Below, one piece after another: positions 1 through 8,807 of a stretch of 64,000 nt of DNA (the stretch's first letter is position 1; each line of letters opens with the position of its first letter). The stretch spans positions 42,321-106,320 of the forward strand of contig JAMPFM010000002.1 in assembly GCA_023664455.1 (NCBI GenBank), read 5' to 3'. Origin of the DNA: Blautia sp. (lineage in GTDB: Bacteria; Bacillota; Clostridia; Lachnospirales; Lachnospiraceae). Under the pieces are notes generated by a model that was given only the letters and a program-made list of their open reading frames with translations, was not told where the DNA came from and did no database searches. Made by a program: the position numbers and the translations under genes.

Positions 1-548
1 GAATCCAGACCGATTTCACGCTGATTCACCATCGCTGCTTTATGCTGGTGAAGGTACTCGATAGGGTCTTCCAGCGTAATGACATGGGCGTCCCTGTTAT
101 TATTAATCTTATCAATAATCGCAGCAAGCGTAGTGGATTTACCGCTTCCTGTGGGTCCCGTGACAAGAATGAGACCTCTTTTTCTTTCATAGAGATTGAT
201 AACGGATTCTGGAACTCCCAGAACTTCAGGAGAAGGCACTACGGTACTTACAAGACGCAGCGCCAACGCCACAGAGCCTCTTTGTTTATAGGCATTCACA
301 CGGTAACGCCCCAGCTCTGGAATCGAAAAGGACATATCATACTCGCCCCGCTCTTCAAACCGTGCACGCTGTGCTTCCGTCATGATTTCAAGCAGTACTT
401 CCAAAGTATCCGCGCCGAGCATTTTAGGATAATCCATCGTAATCAGTTTCCCATTTACACGCATCTTGGGCGGTATCCCGACCGTAATATGTACATCTGA
501 TGCGCCGGCGGCGTGTGCAGTTCTCATAATCTCTTCTATCGTTGGCAT
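1..548 (-). CDS. pilT: Twitching motility ATPase PilT, N-terminal part
   Basis: Cytoplasmic AAA+ ATPase that powers retraction of type IV pili. The reading frame starts at the ATG at 548, after an AGAAGGA-type ribosome site, and runs off the left edge, so only about 182 residues are visible. The N-terminal domain has the features of PilT (MRTAHAAGASDVHI and an RxNxxKQRG-like segment). Next comes a Walker A loop, VTGPTGSGKSTT, and the start of the Asp box around ITLEDPIEYLH, which is a very characteristic PilT/PilU segment. The gene lies 28 bases downstream of the HD-GYP-like gene and is probably in the same transcript. A pilus cluster may continue to the left of the window. The family call is firm; PilT rather than PilB is chosen because of the short N-terminal domain. 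Confidence 0.93.
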   Translation of the reverse strand, partial: MPTIEEIMRTAHAAGASDVHITVGIPPKMRVNGKLITMDYPKMLGADTLEVLLEIMTEAQRARFEERGEYDMSFSIPELGRYRVNAYKQRGSVALALRLVSTVVPSPEVLGVPESVINLYERKRGLILVTGPTGSGKSTTLAAIIDKINNNRDAHVITLEDPIEYLHQHKAAMVNQREIGLD

Positions 549-576
549 CTTTATAATCCTTCTTTCTTAGTATTTC

Positions 577-1734
577 CTAAACCATTCCGGGGGTATATTC
601 CTCCTCCGCCGTATCGCCGACATAGACGGGTTCTTCCGCTTCCACTCCCTGCTTTTTCAATAAATCCATGTTCATGACATAGCGGTTATCCATCGTTTTC
701 ATAACATCTGCTATTTCTAAATGACCATTATAGGCGGGATGGCTTAAATCAATCAATCTGTTATCGCCGAAAGTCAGAATCAGCGGCTCTAGGATATTCG
801 CCGAATTTTCCACCAGAACCAGTGCCTTTTCCCCATTGTTTAGTTCCACACTGACGCCGGGGAATAGGATATTGACGGACTTACAGAAAGCATCTACGAC
901 TTTCTTATCAAAAAATTTCGGGTTATCCAGTAAAAATTTGAGCGCCGCAACCTCGGACGCCGGCTCTTTATCAACCTGCATGGCTGTCATCGTGTCAAAA
1001 ATTTCCGCAACTGCCAGCACTTTGGCTCCCATCAGTAATTTCCGGCTATCCGGCTCCCTGTATTTCTCCAGATTATCCAGATGCCCCTGCGCCTGCATAC
1101 AGATACGCCGGATATTGGGGGACGCGGCAAAGACTTGTTCCAAAAGCCCAAAACCTGCGACTTCCGCGCTCTTGATTCTCGCCCTGTCCTCTTTCGACCA
1201 TTCTTCTTTCATCAGGATTTCTTTGGGCGCCGAGAGTTTCCCGATATCATGCACCACCGCCGCTGTAACGGTTTCTAACTGTTCCGCCGGGGACAGATTC
1301 AGTGTGCGCGTTATCATGGCACACAAAATCGCAACATTTAACGAGTGTTTATAAAAATAATCTTCCTTGCTTCTCAGATTCTGCATGAAATTAATTTTCT
1401 TATCCAGCCGCCCGTAACTCTTGATAATATTAGATACAATAACAGGTGTTTTTGGAGCTTTCGACGTACGCAGAATCGTATTTAATTCCTCTTGGATGGA
1501 AAAAACGCATATCGTCTGAAAACGCTCAAATTCAATATCGTCCTGCGTCATCGGCGGGACGGGCTCGGCGGGTTCCAGCACAAAAATACCAATCAGCCCA
1601 AAATTCTTGATACTGACTATGCCCTGACTGGTAAGTCTGGAATTTCTCTCATACAATAGGACGCCGTTCTTATTATAAATAGGACGCGCCAGCCGCATAC
1701 CTGCCTTTAAATCGTCTCTTTTGACAAAAATCAT
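577..1734 (-). CDS. HD-GYP-like protein with degenerate catalytic motif
   Basis: A 385-residue protein. Residues 1-60 resemble the short beta-rich N-terminal domain of many clostridial HD-GYP proteins (DLKAGMRLARPIYNKNGVLL). From about residue 125 there is an HD domain with HSLNVAILCAMI and VVHDIGKL. Active HD-GYP phosphodiesterases cleave cyclic di-GMP. Here the histidine of the usual HPxxG segment is replaced (IKSAEVAGFGLL), and where HHExxDGxGYP is expected the sequence reads QAQGHLDNLEKY. The HD dyad is kept but several metal or substrate residues appear to be lost. It could be a cyclic di-GMP sensor, an enzyme with another substrate, or inactive. It lies between sigK and pilT, which hints at a link with pilus control. 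No membrane segment is seen. Confidence 0.8.
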   Translation of the reverse strand: MIFVKRDDLKAGMRLARPIYNKNGVLLYERNSRLTSQGIVSIKNFGLIGIFVLEPAEPVPPMTQDDIEFERFQTICVFSIQEELNTILRTSKAPKTPVIVSNIIKSYGRLDKKINFMQNLRSKEDYFYKHSLNVAILCAMITRTLNLSPAEQLETVTAAVVHDIGKLSAPKEILMKEEWSKEDRARIKSAEVAGFGLLEQVFAASPNIRRICMQAQGHLDNLEKYREPDSRKLLMGAKVLAVAEIFDTMTAMQVDKEPASEVAALKFLLDNPKFFDKKVVDAFCKSVNILFPGVSVELNNGEKALVLVENSANILEPLILTFGDNRLIDLSHPAYNGHLEIADVMKTMDNRYVMNMDLLKKQGVEAEEPVYVGDTAEEEYTPGMV

Positions 1735-1774
1735 CAGATTTTATCCCCCTGTTTATCTGCCGCCCAGGACAACG

Positions 1775-2404
1775 CTAACCAAAGCCTTCCCTGAGTTTTT
1801 CCAACGCTTTCTTTTCAATCCTGGATACATAGCTTCTGGATATTCCCAGACTCTTTCCAATTTCCCGCTGGGTCACTTCCCTGTCGCCGGCAAGACCATA
1901 GCGCAGAATCAGTATCTCTTTTTCCCGCTTATCCAGTCTGTCGTTCAAAAGTCCCGTCAGGCGTTTTAAATGTTCTTCTACCTCCATCCGGTCTATCACG
2001 TCAGGCTGTTCCTGCTCGATGATATCCAGAAGGTTAATTTCATTTCCTTCCCTGTCGGTTCCGATAGGCTCGTAAAGCGATACCTCTCTGGAAGTTTTCT
2101 TTCTTGCCCGCAGCAGCATCAACAATTCGTTATCGATGCACCTGGAAGCATATGTGCTGAGTTTGCCTTTCCCTGCGTCAAAAGAATCTATCGCCTTGAT
2201 GAGTCCGATTGTCCCCGTCGAAATTAAATCTTCCATATCCTCATCAACATTCTGGTATTTCTTGGCAATATGCGCCACCAGACGAAGATTGTGTTCAACC
2301 AGTATTTCTTTGGCAGTCTGCCTTTGCCCGCTGTTTCCTTCTTTCAACTGGCGAAGATATGCGGCTTCTTCTTTCGCCGTCAGCGGTTGTTTAAATGTTT
2401 TCAA
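1775..2404 (-). CDS. sigK: Sporulation sigma factor SigK, no pro-sequence
   Basis: Late mother-cell sigma factor, 209 residues. It has region 2 (HNLRLVAHIAKKY, EDLISTGTIGLIKAIDSFD) and region 4 (LRYGLAGDREVTQREIGKSLGISRSYVSRIEKKAL) with strong resemblance to SigK. The likely start is TTG at 2404. Upstream in the same frame there are only about ten codons before a TAG and no ATG, so the roughly 20-residue hydrophobic pro-peptide of the Bacillus protein is absent; the mature-like sequence starts at MKTFKQPL. The gene is continuous, with no skin-type interruption. A very short frame overlaps the start. A SigE-like promoter lies just upstream, as expected for sigK. Confidence 0.92.
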   Translation of the reverse strand: MKTFKQPLTAKEEAAYLRQLKEGNSGQRQTAKEILVEHNLRLVAHIAKKYQNVDEDMEDLISTGTIGLIKAIDSFDAGKGKLSTYASRCIDNELLMLLRARKKTSREVSLYEPIGTDREGNEINLLDIIEQEQPDVIDRMEVEEHLKRLTGLLNDRLDKREKEILILRYGLAGDREVTQREIGKSLGISRSYVSRIEKKALEKLREGFG

Positions 2405-2431
2405 AAGAAGCCCCCAAAGTTCATTTATCCT

Positions 2432-2463
2432 ATTCTATGACTCTGGGACAGTGCAAGTGCCTT
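2432..2463 (-). promoter_or_regulatory. Possible SigE-type promoter of sigK
   Basis: On the minus strand, CATAGAAT (2432-2439) resembles the SigE -10 box (CATAxxxT). About 15 bases before it is GGCACTT, a partial match to the GGxATA -35 box. The position, about 28 bases before the sigK start codon, and the known SigE dependence of sigK support it, but the -35 match is imperfect. Confidence 0.35.
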
Positions 2464-2604
2464 TCCACCCAAAATAAAAATACTGAAAATATAAATCGAA
2501 ATTTACCACAATTTACTGTAATAAAGTACACGATAAAATTATTATACAGACATTTTGTATAAAATTCAATACAATTTTACTAAGTGACGCGGAAAGTGAA
2601 AGCC

Positions 2605-2639
2605 GACATAGAAATCCTGCAGCTGCAGACCTCTATGTC
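2605..2639 (-). terminator. Hairpin at the 3' end of hemW
   Basis: GACATAGA and TCTATGTC form the outer stem and CTGCAG/CTGCAG the inner stem, overlapping the hemW stop codon. There is no good T-run after it on the minus strand, so it may be a processing or stability hairpin rather than an intrinsic terminator. The rest of 2405-2604 is AT-rich and holds only the proposed sigK promoter. Confidence 0.35.
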
Positions 2640-3763
2640 AGCAGAAACTGTGCCATCACATAATTGCTGATATCAATTCCATAGGTGGTAAGCCTTACGG
2701 AATCATCTACAAGAAGCAGTCCCTGTCTTTGTAATTTTTTCAGGATTTCCCCATAGATACTATTCATGGGAACGCCAAATTTCTGTAAAAAATCCTCTTT
2801 CCTTACGCCTTTCATCAGACGCAGCCCAAGGAACATAAATTCTTCCATTTGCTCTTCCCTCGTAAGATAACACTTGTTTTCTTCCCGGATAGCGGGATTG
2901 CCCAGCATTTCCCGATAAGTATCAATATCCCGCGGATTACTAAAACGTACTTCCTGCACCATAGAAGCGGCGCCTAGACCGAATCCCACGTAATTCCCTC
3001 TCTGCCAATAGACTTTATTATGAAGGCATTCATAACCTTCCCTGGCATAATTGGATATTTCATAACGGTTGTAACCGTTCTGGGACAGGATTTCTCCTGT
3101 CAGCCCATAGAGCTGCCTGTCCTCTTCCTCACCCGGAAATGTCAGTTCCTTCTGGTGTTCATAAAACCATGTGCCTTCTTCCAGAATCAGGCTGTACGCC
3201 GAAATGTGCTGCGGTCCGTATGCCAGAACCTTTTGCAGCGTATCACGGTATGAAGATAACGTCTGTTTCGGAATCGCTGACATCAAATCCACATTGATAT
3301 TCTGGAATCCAGCCCGCCTTGCCGCTTCATAAGTATGGCAGAAATCTTCATAGTCATGGATTCTGCCCAGAATTTTCAGTTCCTCATCATTCGCAGTCTG
3401 CAATCCGATGCTCAGGCGGTTGATACCTGTCTGGCGATAAACGATAAGTTTGTCCTCTGTCACCGTGCCGGGATTGACTTCTATCGTTATTTCCGGCTCT
3501 TCCACAAAAGTTAAATCCTGTTTTAACTCATGAATTATCGTTTCTATCGCGTCTGCTTCTAAGATGGAAGGCGTTCCGCCGCCGATAAAAACAGATATCA
3601 CTTGATACTCTTTATATAATAACGATTGATTTTTTATTTCTTTCAATAACAATGCCAGGTATTCCCGCCTTTCCTCTTCGGAAGACGTACCGGACAGGAA
3701 ATCGCAATAGCGGCATTTTCTGATGCAAAAAGGAATATGGATATAAACGCTTAACTCCCGCAT
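2633..3763 (-). CDS. hemW: HemW, radical SAM heme chaperone
   Basis: Radical SAM protein of the coproporphyrinogen oxidase-like family that delivers heme. The CIRKCRYCDF segment carries the CxxxCxxC Fe-S motif, followed by FIGGGTPS. CLHNKVYW carries the HNxxYW signature that separates HemW from HemN. About 376 residues from the ATG at 3763. An in-frame GTG lies seven codons upstream at 3784, but the ATG is preferred because it is preceded by the repeated GAAAGGCGTGGTTATTGGT leader also seen before other genes here. It lies directly downstream of lepA, the usual clostridial and bacillar order, and is surely co-transcribed with it. Confidence 0.93.
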   Translation of the reverse strand: MRELSVYIHIPFCIRKCRYCDFLSGTSSEEERREYLALLLKEIKNQSLLYKEYQVISVFIGGGTPSILEADAIETIIHELKQDLTFVEEPEITIEVNPGTVTEDKLIVYRQTGINRLSIGLQTANDEELKILGRIHDYEDFCHTYEAARRAGFQNINVDLMSAIPKQTLSSYRDTLQKVLAYGPQHISAYSLILEEGTWFYEHQKELTFPGEEEDRQLYGLTGEILSQNGYNRYEISNYAREGYECLHNKVYWQRGNYVGFGLGAASMVQEVRFSNPRDIDTYREMLGNPAIREENKCYLTREEQMEEFMFLGLRLMKGVRKEDFLQKFGVPMNSIYGEILKKLQRQGLLLVDDSVRLTTYGIDISNYVMAQFLLT

Positions 3764-3790
3764 ACCAATAACCACGCCTTTCACGATTTC

Positions 3791-5599
3791 CTAATTCTCA
3801 TCCAGTTTCAGCACGCTCATGAACGCGCTCTGCGGAATTTCCACGTTTCCTATCTGGCGCATCCGCTTCTTGCCTTCTTTCTGCTTCTCTAAGAGCTTCT
3901 TTTTACGGGTAATATCCCCGCCGTAGCATTTTGCAAGGACATCTTTGCGCATTGCCTTCACGGTTTCCCTCGCGATGATTTTACCGCCCACCGCCGCCTG
4001 AATGGGAATTTCAAACAGGTGTCTGGGAATTTCGCCTTTCAGTTTCTCGCACATCTTCCGCCCCCGCTCATAAGCGCTGTCCGCATGGACGATAAAAGAA
4101 AGCGCGTCCACCTCTTCATGATTAATCAGGATATCCAGCTTGACCAGCTTCGACTCCTCATACCCTTTCAGCTCATAATCAAAAGAAGCATATCCTCTAG
4201 AGCGGGATTTCAAGGCGTCGAAGAAATCATATATGATTTCATTCAAAGGTAAATCGTATTTTAACAAAGCCCTGGAAGCCTCAATATATTCCGTACTGCC
4301 ATAGCGTCCGCGCCTTTCCTGGCAAAGCTGCATAATCGGTCCGATAAATTCCGTCGTCACCATGATTTCCGCACTGACGACAGGTTCTTCCATATAGTCA
4401 ATCTCGGAAGCATCGGGCAGATTAGAGGGATTCGTCAGTTCCAGCATTTCCCCATTCGTCTTATGCACACGATAAATAACACCCGGTGCGGTTGTTACTA
4501 AATCCAGATTATATTCCCGTTCCAGCCGCTCCTGTATGATTTCTAAATGCAGCAGCCCCAAAAAGCCGCAGCGGAACCCAAAGCCTAGCGCGATGGAAGT
4601 TTCCGGCTCATAATTTAGGGAAGCGTCATTTAAACGGAGCTTCTCCAGAGCATCCCGCAAATCGGGATATTTTGCGCCATCCGCCGGATACATGCCGCAG
4701 TAAACCATAGAGTTGACTTTCTTATAGCCCGGCAAGGGCTCCTTACACGGATTGGTAACATCTGTTATTGTATCCCCCACCGCCGTATCTTTTACATTCT
4801 TAATGGAAGCCGTCAGATAACCCACCATCCCCGCTGAAAGCTCCTCGCAGGGGATAAACTGTCCCGCGCCAAAATAACCGACTTCCACTACTTCCGCCGT
4901 CGCCCCGGTCGCCATCATTCTGATATTGGCGCCTTTACGGACAGTCCCCTCCATAATCCTGCAAAAGACGATGACGCCTTTATAAGAATCATAGACGGAA
5001 TCAAAAATAAGCGCCTGTAAGGGGTTGTCCGGGCTGCCCTTGGGGGCGGGGATTTTGGCTACTACCGCCTCTAACACCTCATCGATGCCGATTCCGTTTT
5101 TCGCGGAAATCAGCGGGGCGTCCTGGGCTTCTATCCCGATGACGTCCTCGATTTCATTTTTTACCCGCTCCGGGTCTGCGCTGGGTAAATCGATTTTGTT
5201 GATGACCGGAAATACATCTAAATCATGATCCAGCGCAAGGTACACATTCGCCAGCGTCTGCGCCTCGATGCCCTGCGCCGCGTCCACTACCAGAATCGCG
5301 CCGTCACATGCTGCAAGGCTTCTGCTGACTTCATAGTTAAAATCCACATGCCCCGGCGTATCGATTAGATTAAAAATATATTCTTGTCCGTCTTTCGCCT
5401 GATAGACGATACGGACCGTCTGCGCCTTGATGGTAATGCCTCTTTCCCGCTCCAGCTCCATATTATCCAGAACCTGCGCCTGCATTTCCCTGCTGGTAAG
5501 CAGTCCCGTTTTCTCTATAATTCTATCCGCAAGCGTCGATTTGCCATGATCGATGTGCGCCACGATACAAAAATTCCTAATTCTGCTCTGCTCTGTCAT
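3791..5599 (-). CDS. lepA: Elongation factor 4 (LepA)
   Basis: Ribosome-associated GTPase that can back-translocate tRNAs. It is 602 residues, the usual length, with the G1 loop [10 protein letters not shown], the G3 segment DTPGHVDF and the G4 NKID. The C-terminal region has the LepA-specific end ([27 protein letters not shown]...). The gene follows spoIIP and precedes hemW. The spoIIP-lepA gap of about 115 bases contains a good SigA promoter, so lepA-hemW can be expressed in vegetative cells independently of the sporulation genes upstream. An AGGA site lies before the ATG. Confidence 0.97.
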   Translation of the reverse strand: MTEQSRIRNFCIVAHIDHGKSTLADRIIEKTGLLTSREMQAQVLDNMELERERGITIKAQTVRIVYQAKDGQEYIFNLIDTPGHVDFNYEVSRSLAACDGAILVVDAAQGIEAQTLANVYLALDHDLDVFPVINKIDLPSADPERVKNEIEDVIGIEAQDAPLISAKNGIGIDEVLEAVVAKIPAPKGSPDNPLQALIFDSVYDSYKGVIVFCRIMEGTVRKGANIRMMATGATAEVVEVGYFGAGQFIPCEELSAGMVGYLTASIKNVKDTAVGDTITDVTNPCKEPLPGYKKVNSMVYCGMYPADGAKYPDLRDALEKLRLNDASLNYEPETSIALGFGFRCGFLGLLHLEIIQERLEREYNLDLVTTAPGVIYRVHKTNGEMLELTNPSNLPDASEIDYMEEPVVSAEIMVTTEFIGPIMQLCQERRGRYGSTEYIEASRALLKYDLPLNEIIYDFFDALKSRSRGYASFDYELKGYEESKLVKLDILINHEEVDALSFIVHADSAYERGRKMCEKLKGEIPRHLFEIPIQAAVGGKIIARETVKAMRKDVLAKCYGGDITRKKKLLEKQKEGKKRMRQIGNVEIPQSAFMSVLKLDEN

Positions 5600-5675
5600 T
5601 GCTATCCTATTGCCTTTCCTTACCGTCTGCCACGCGAGGCGGTAACGTTTCCATTTCCTAAAACCACGTAAAATT

Positions 5676-5704
5676 AGTATAGCAAATTCCGCATCTTATG
5701 TCTA
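5676..5704 (-). promoter_or_regulatory. SigA promoter for lepA-hemW
   Basis: Minus strand TAGACA, 17-base spacer, TATACT, about 75 bases before the lepA start codon. Good -10 box, one-mismatch -35 box, ideal spacing. Confidence 0.65.
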
Positions 5705-5715
5705 GAAAGGCTTTT

Positions 5716-7077
5716 TCAAAAATCCCTGTCCGGCTCCTCCCCCGACAATACCAGATGAATTACATGCGCCAGCGGGTCGATGGCATTCATGATTTCCTCT
5801 ACCGTATTTGTCTGTGCTCCTAACTCAATCAGCAGGGATTTGGGGCGTAGGTGCATATTATAACGATAAGCTTTCAGATAAATCCGCCTTGCAATGCCGG
5901 GATAATATTCATTGCTTGCCGTCTGCATCTGCAAAGACAGGGCAAGATTATCATCCAGATAGGGGTTTTCCAAAGATTCAATCGCCCCGTTTTTCGCCGT
6001 TCTGCTCAGTCCGTTGAAAAACATGTACTGTGCCGTGGGTCTTCCCTGTAAATCCACAACCAGCCTTTTATCTGCAGGCATCGCGTCTCTATGTAAATCG
6101 ATAACCAACTCAATCGAGGGATTCTCTGAGAGCAGCTTCTCAATGGCGGGGAGCGCGTCACTATAGGAATAATCCCGCGATTCCTTATCGAAACTTTCCG
6201 TATAGTGGATGACATGATAACCGTATTTGTCACGCAAAAGCTGCGTCAGTTTTTCCCCGGCTCCTACAATCGTAGTGCTCTCATCGCCTTCTATGGAGTC
6301 TACAAAAGCTTCCTGGGAATGGGTATGATAGATGAGAATCTGCGGCATATCATTACTTCCCTGCATCCGCATATCCTTAGAAAGCAGCTTTTCCAGATTT
6401 AACAGCTCCTGCCCCGCCGTGGTGGTAGAGTCTATGGCATAAAAAGCCTTGACAAGATCCTCATAGCTTTGTAAAGTGTCCCACTGATAGCGGTATACCG
6501 GCTCCTCTACCTCGTGAAAAACTGCATTGACTGTATTATTTTCCGTTCCGGCGTTCCCGTCCTCTTTTTCCCCCGGCGCTGTTTCCCCGGCGGCCTGCTC
6601 ATTTTCCGTTAAAAAGGCATTTTCCAGCCCCTTATCAAGATGAATGGCGTCTTCCTCATACTCCAGGGAGCCTTCCGCAATTTCTTTCCGGTTCTCGTCT
6701 GAGCCTTCCAGAATCAATAATTCCTCGTAATCGCTTTCCCCCTGCGCCAAGCTGTCATATTCTTCTGGGTATTCCATGCTAAACAGAAGAACCGGAAAGT
6801 TTTCCAGTACCATCCGATCCAATAAATTATAGGTGTTATTTTTATATCCTGCCCATAGCGCTGAGGTCCCAGGCATCCATATATCCATAACGGATTGCTC
6901 CAGCCATGACTGTAAGCCGGGATTATCCTGCGCCTCTTCTCTATGGAAGTCTTGATAAAACTCCCAAAAAACAGAAAATACCGCCATAACGCATAAAACC
7001 AAAAGCAAAATGCGCAGGATACCGCGCCCGATATGAATTTGATTGCCCCATTTTAACCGTAACCGCATTTTTTTCAT
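5716..7077 (-). CDS. spoIIP: Stage II sporulation protein P (SpoIIP)
   Basis: Peptidoglycan amidase/endopeptidase that drives engulfment with SpoIID and SpoIIM. 453 residues. There is a single N-terminal membrane anchor (about residues 20-42, GILRILLLVLCVMAVFSVF), an acidic low-complexity linker around 115-180, then the catalytic domain with ILIYHTHSQEAF, ELVIDLHRDAM and LLIELGAQTNTVEEI, which supply the conserved metal and catalytic His/Glu residues. It follows gpr directly, in the order known from Bacillus. Expression during sporulation is inferred from the family. Confidence 0.95.
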   Translation of the reverse strand: MKKMRLRLKWGNQIHIGRGILRILLLVLCVMAVFSVFWEFYQDFHREEAQDNPGLQSWLEQSVMDIWMPGTSALWAGYKNNTYNLLDRMVLENFPVLLFSMEYPEEYDSLAQGESDYEELLILEGSDENRKEIAEGSLEYEEDAIHLDKGLENAFLTENEQAAGETAPGEKEDGNAGTENNTVNAVFHEVEEPVYRYQWDTLQSYEDLVKAFYAIDSTTTAGQELLNLEKLLSKDMRMQGSNDMPQILIYHTHSQEAFVDSIEGDESTTIVGAGEKLTQLLRDKYGYHVIHYTESFDKESRDYSYSDALPAIEKLLSENPSIELVIDLHRDAMPADKRLVVDLQGRPTAQYMFFNGLSRTAKNGAIESLENPYLDDNLALSLQMQTASNEYYPGIARRIYLKAYRYNMHLRPKSLLIELGAQTNTVEEIMNAIDPLAHVIHLVLSGEEPDRDF

Positions 7078-7150
7078 GTATCCGCTTCATCCCATCCGGG
7101 CTTTTACACTTTCCAGACAGCCCCTCATTTATTATATGAAGGCATGGAAG

Positions 7151-8026
7151 CTAACATGATATTGAGATATCCAGCGCCTTGTTCAAGGCGTCACAAAGAA
7201 TATGGCTAATCTGCTGTACCTGAAAATCCACATCTTTACTTGTCACATACATATTATTCAGCTCGGAAAGAGCGCTGGGGTATTCGCCAATGGCATCGCC
7301 TACGATGGTCGCTGCATCGACTACCGTGGGCACGCCTATCGCAAGCACCGGAACATGCAGACTTTCCTGCGTCAGGGCATTTCTATGATTGCCTACCCCG
7401 GAGCCGGGATGGATGCCGGTATTGGTAATCTGTATGGTACGGTTCAGGCGTTTGGTTGACCTTGCTGCCAAGGCGTCAATGACAATCACCTGATCCGGAT
7501 TGGTCTGCTCGATGACCCCTTTGATAATTTCCGCCGATTCCATACCCGTCTTTGCCATAACGCCGGGCACCAGACTGCTGACCATGTGCATTTTGGAGCA
7601 GTTATACGCCACTTTCCCGTATTCCATTACGATATGCCTGTTGACAAAAAGATTATCTACTACGTTAGGACCGAGGGAATCTGCGGTCACGTCCCGGTTG
7701 CCGAGTCCGACTACCAGAACGGATTTTTCCTCTTCCGGCTCCGCTATCAGCTTCCTGATTTCCTGCGCAAGAATGTCCGATATTTCCTGATGGTAGTCCT
7801 CTTCCGGCTCAATCATTCCCGGCGCCTCCAATGTCACATAGATTCCCATAGGTTTTCCCATTGCGCGGGCGCCATTTTTTGTCTCAATCACAACTTTGGT
7901 AATGTGCACATCGCTATCCTCGTCGTAATTTTCTTCCACTTTTATTCCATGAACTGCGTTTTCTTTTCCATCAATACCTTCCCTGGCTTCCAGCGCCAGA
8001 TCCGTTCTGATTTGAAACCACCCCAT
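7151..8026 (-). CDS. gpr: Germination protease GPR
   Basis: Spore protease that degrades small acid-soluble proteins at germination; made as a zymogen in the forespore. 291 residues, with the pro-region/mature junction FQIRTDLALEARE near the N-terminus. This propeptide is shorter than in Bacillus (about 5-6 residues before RTDLA). Conserved segments include VLVVGLGNRDVTADSLGP, HMVSSLVPGVMAKTGMES and DALAARSTKRLNRTIQ. It has a GAGGA site and a GACGT-ATG start. On the minus strand CATATTA (8065-8071) resembles a SigG/SigF -10 box, but no well-spaced -35 box was found. Confidence 0.95.
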   Translation of the reverse strand: MGWFQIRTDLALEAREGIDGKENAVHGIKVEENYDEDSDVHITKVVIETKNGARAMGKPMGIYVTLEAPGMIEPEEDYHQEISDILAQEIRKLIAEPEEEKSVLVVGLGNRDVTADSLGPNVVDNLFVNRHIVMEYGKVAYNCSKMHMVSSLVPGVMAKTGMESAEIIKGVIEQTNPDQVIVIDALAARSTKRLNRTIQITNTGIHPGSGVGNHRNALTQESLHVPVLAIGVPTVVDAATIVGDAIGEYPSALSELNNMYVTSKDVDFQVQQISHILCDALNKALDISISC

Positions 8027-8095
8027 ACGTCATGTCCTCGTTTCTTCTTCCTTTTTCTCTGTTATAATATGCAGATTATGGTTGTATTGCGTATA

Positions 8096-8196
8096 CCGCC
8101 ATGCAACCTCGATTCCGCTTTGCTTCATCTCGGTTCGGGCTTGCCAACCGCCATGCAACCTCGATTCCGCTCCGCTTCATCTCGGTTCGGGCTTGC
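8096..8196. repeat. Tandem 49-bp direct repeat
   Basis: Two copies of a 49-base unit (8096-8144 and 8148-8196) differ at only two positions and are separated by CAA. The unit begins CCGCCATGCAACCTCG and ends TCGGTTCGGGCTTGC. It lies between the gpr start and the rpsT promoter, in a stretch with no gene. The function is unknown; a slippage-generated duplication or part of a small dispersed element is possible. Confidence 0.85.
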
Positions 8197-8203
8197 GCCC
8201 TAT

Positions 8204-8265
8204 ACCTGCATATCATAGCTGCCAAATATGTGCAGGCACACATTTGTCTGCTATGATATGCAGGT
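8204..8265. repeat. Long nested inverted repeat / hairpin
   Basis: ACCTGCATATCATAGC (8204-8219) is a perfect 16-base inverted match to 8250-8265. Inside it is a second near-perfect stem, CAAATATGTG/CACACATTTG, around an AGG loop. There is no T-run, so it is not a standard terminator. It may be a small miniature-element-like insertion or a structured RNA between gpr and rpsT. The rest of 8027-8430 holds the tandem repeat, the rpsT promoter and the leader. Confidence 0.8.
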
Positions 8266-8304
8266 GCATGGCTTTATTTTTCGCAATATTTTTGAAATTA
8301 TGTA

Positions 8305-8333
8305 TTGACATAAATTGGGGTTTATTCTACAAT
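8305..8333 (+). promoter_or_regulatory. Strong SigA promoter of rpsT
   Basis: TTGACA, 17-base spacer, TACAAT, about 100 bases before the rpsT start. Near-consensus, as expected for a ribosomal protein gene. The leader that follows (about 8340-8420) could carry a regulatory structure, but I cannot assign one. Confidence 0.85.
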
Positions 8334-8430
8334 ATTAGCTGTGTGTTCATTAAAACGTCCGTGTCCGGATTAATGAGACACTTTCCTTAGAGATTTATGA
8401 TAGAAATAAAGATAATAGGAGGTGTGCATC

Positions 8431-8694
8431 TTGGCTAATATCAAATCTGCGAAGAAGAGAATTTTGGTTAACAGAACGAAAGCGGAAAGGAATAAAGCGA
8501 TTAAATCCGGCGTGAAGACTTCTGTTAAGAAAGTGACTGCCGCTATTGCCGCGAACGATAAGGACGCTGCTAAGGCTGCATTGACCGCTGCTACGGCTTG
8601 CATTGATAAGGCTGCTTCTAAGGGCGTATATCACAAAAATACAGCTTCCAGAAAAGTATCCCGTCTGGCACAGGCAGTTAATAAAATGGCTTAA
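8431..8694 (+). CDS. rpsT: 30S ribosomal protein S20
   Basis: Binds 16S rRNA in the 30S subunit. 87 residues, lysine/alanine-rich, starting MANIKSAKKRILVNRTKAERNKA, the typical S20 N-terminus, and ending RKVSRLAQAVNKMA. The start is TTG at 8431, eight bases after a perfect AGGAGG; a GTG at 8422 in the same frame would overlap that site and is rejected. It is divergent from gpr, as in many Firmicutes. Preceded by a near-consensus promoter and followed by a strong terminator. Confidence 0.96.
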   Translation: MANIKSAKKRILVNRTKAERNKAIKSGVKTSVKKVTAAIAANDKDAAKAALTAATACIDKAASKGVYHKNTASRKVSRLAQAVNKMA

Positions 8695-8717
8695 TTTGGA
8701 ATCTAAATAACATATAT

Positions 8718-8755
8718 AAAAACACCCCGTAATACCGTCATATGGGGTGTTTTTA
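8718..8755 (+). terminator. Bidirectional terminator after rpsT
   Basis: AACACCCC and GGGGTGTT form the stem, with A-runs on one side and T-runs on the other, so it can stop rpsT on the plus strand and the TPM-domain operon on the minus strand. Confidence 0.85.
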
Positions 8756-8807
8756 TTATGTATAAAATCTGAAAATGACCTTGCGCATCTAAAATATGAC
8801 ACTCGTG

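Noticed and set aside
7586-8218. A 210-codon plus-strand frame across gpr and the repeat region
   Set aside because: Antisense to the clearly recognised gpr and running through the 49-base repeats; composition is not protein-like.
8070-8265. A CRISPR array, suggested by the 49-base direct repeats
   Set aside because: Only two copies with a 3-base gap; no spacers and no cas genes.
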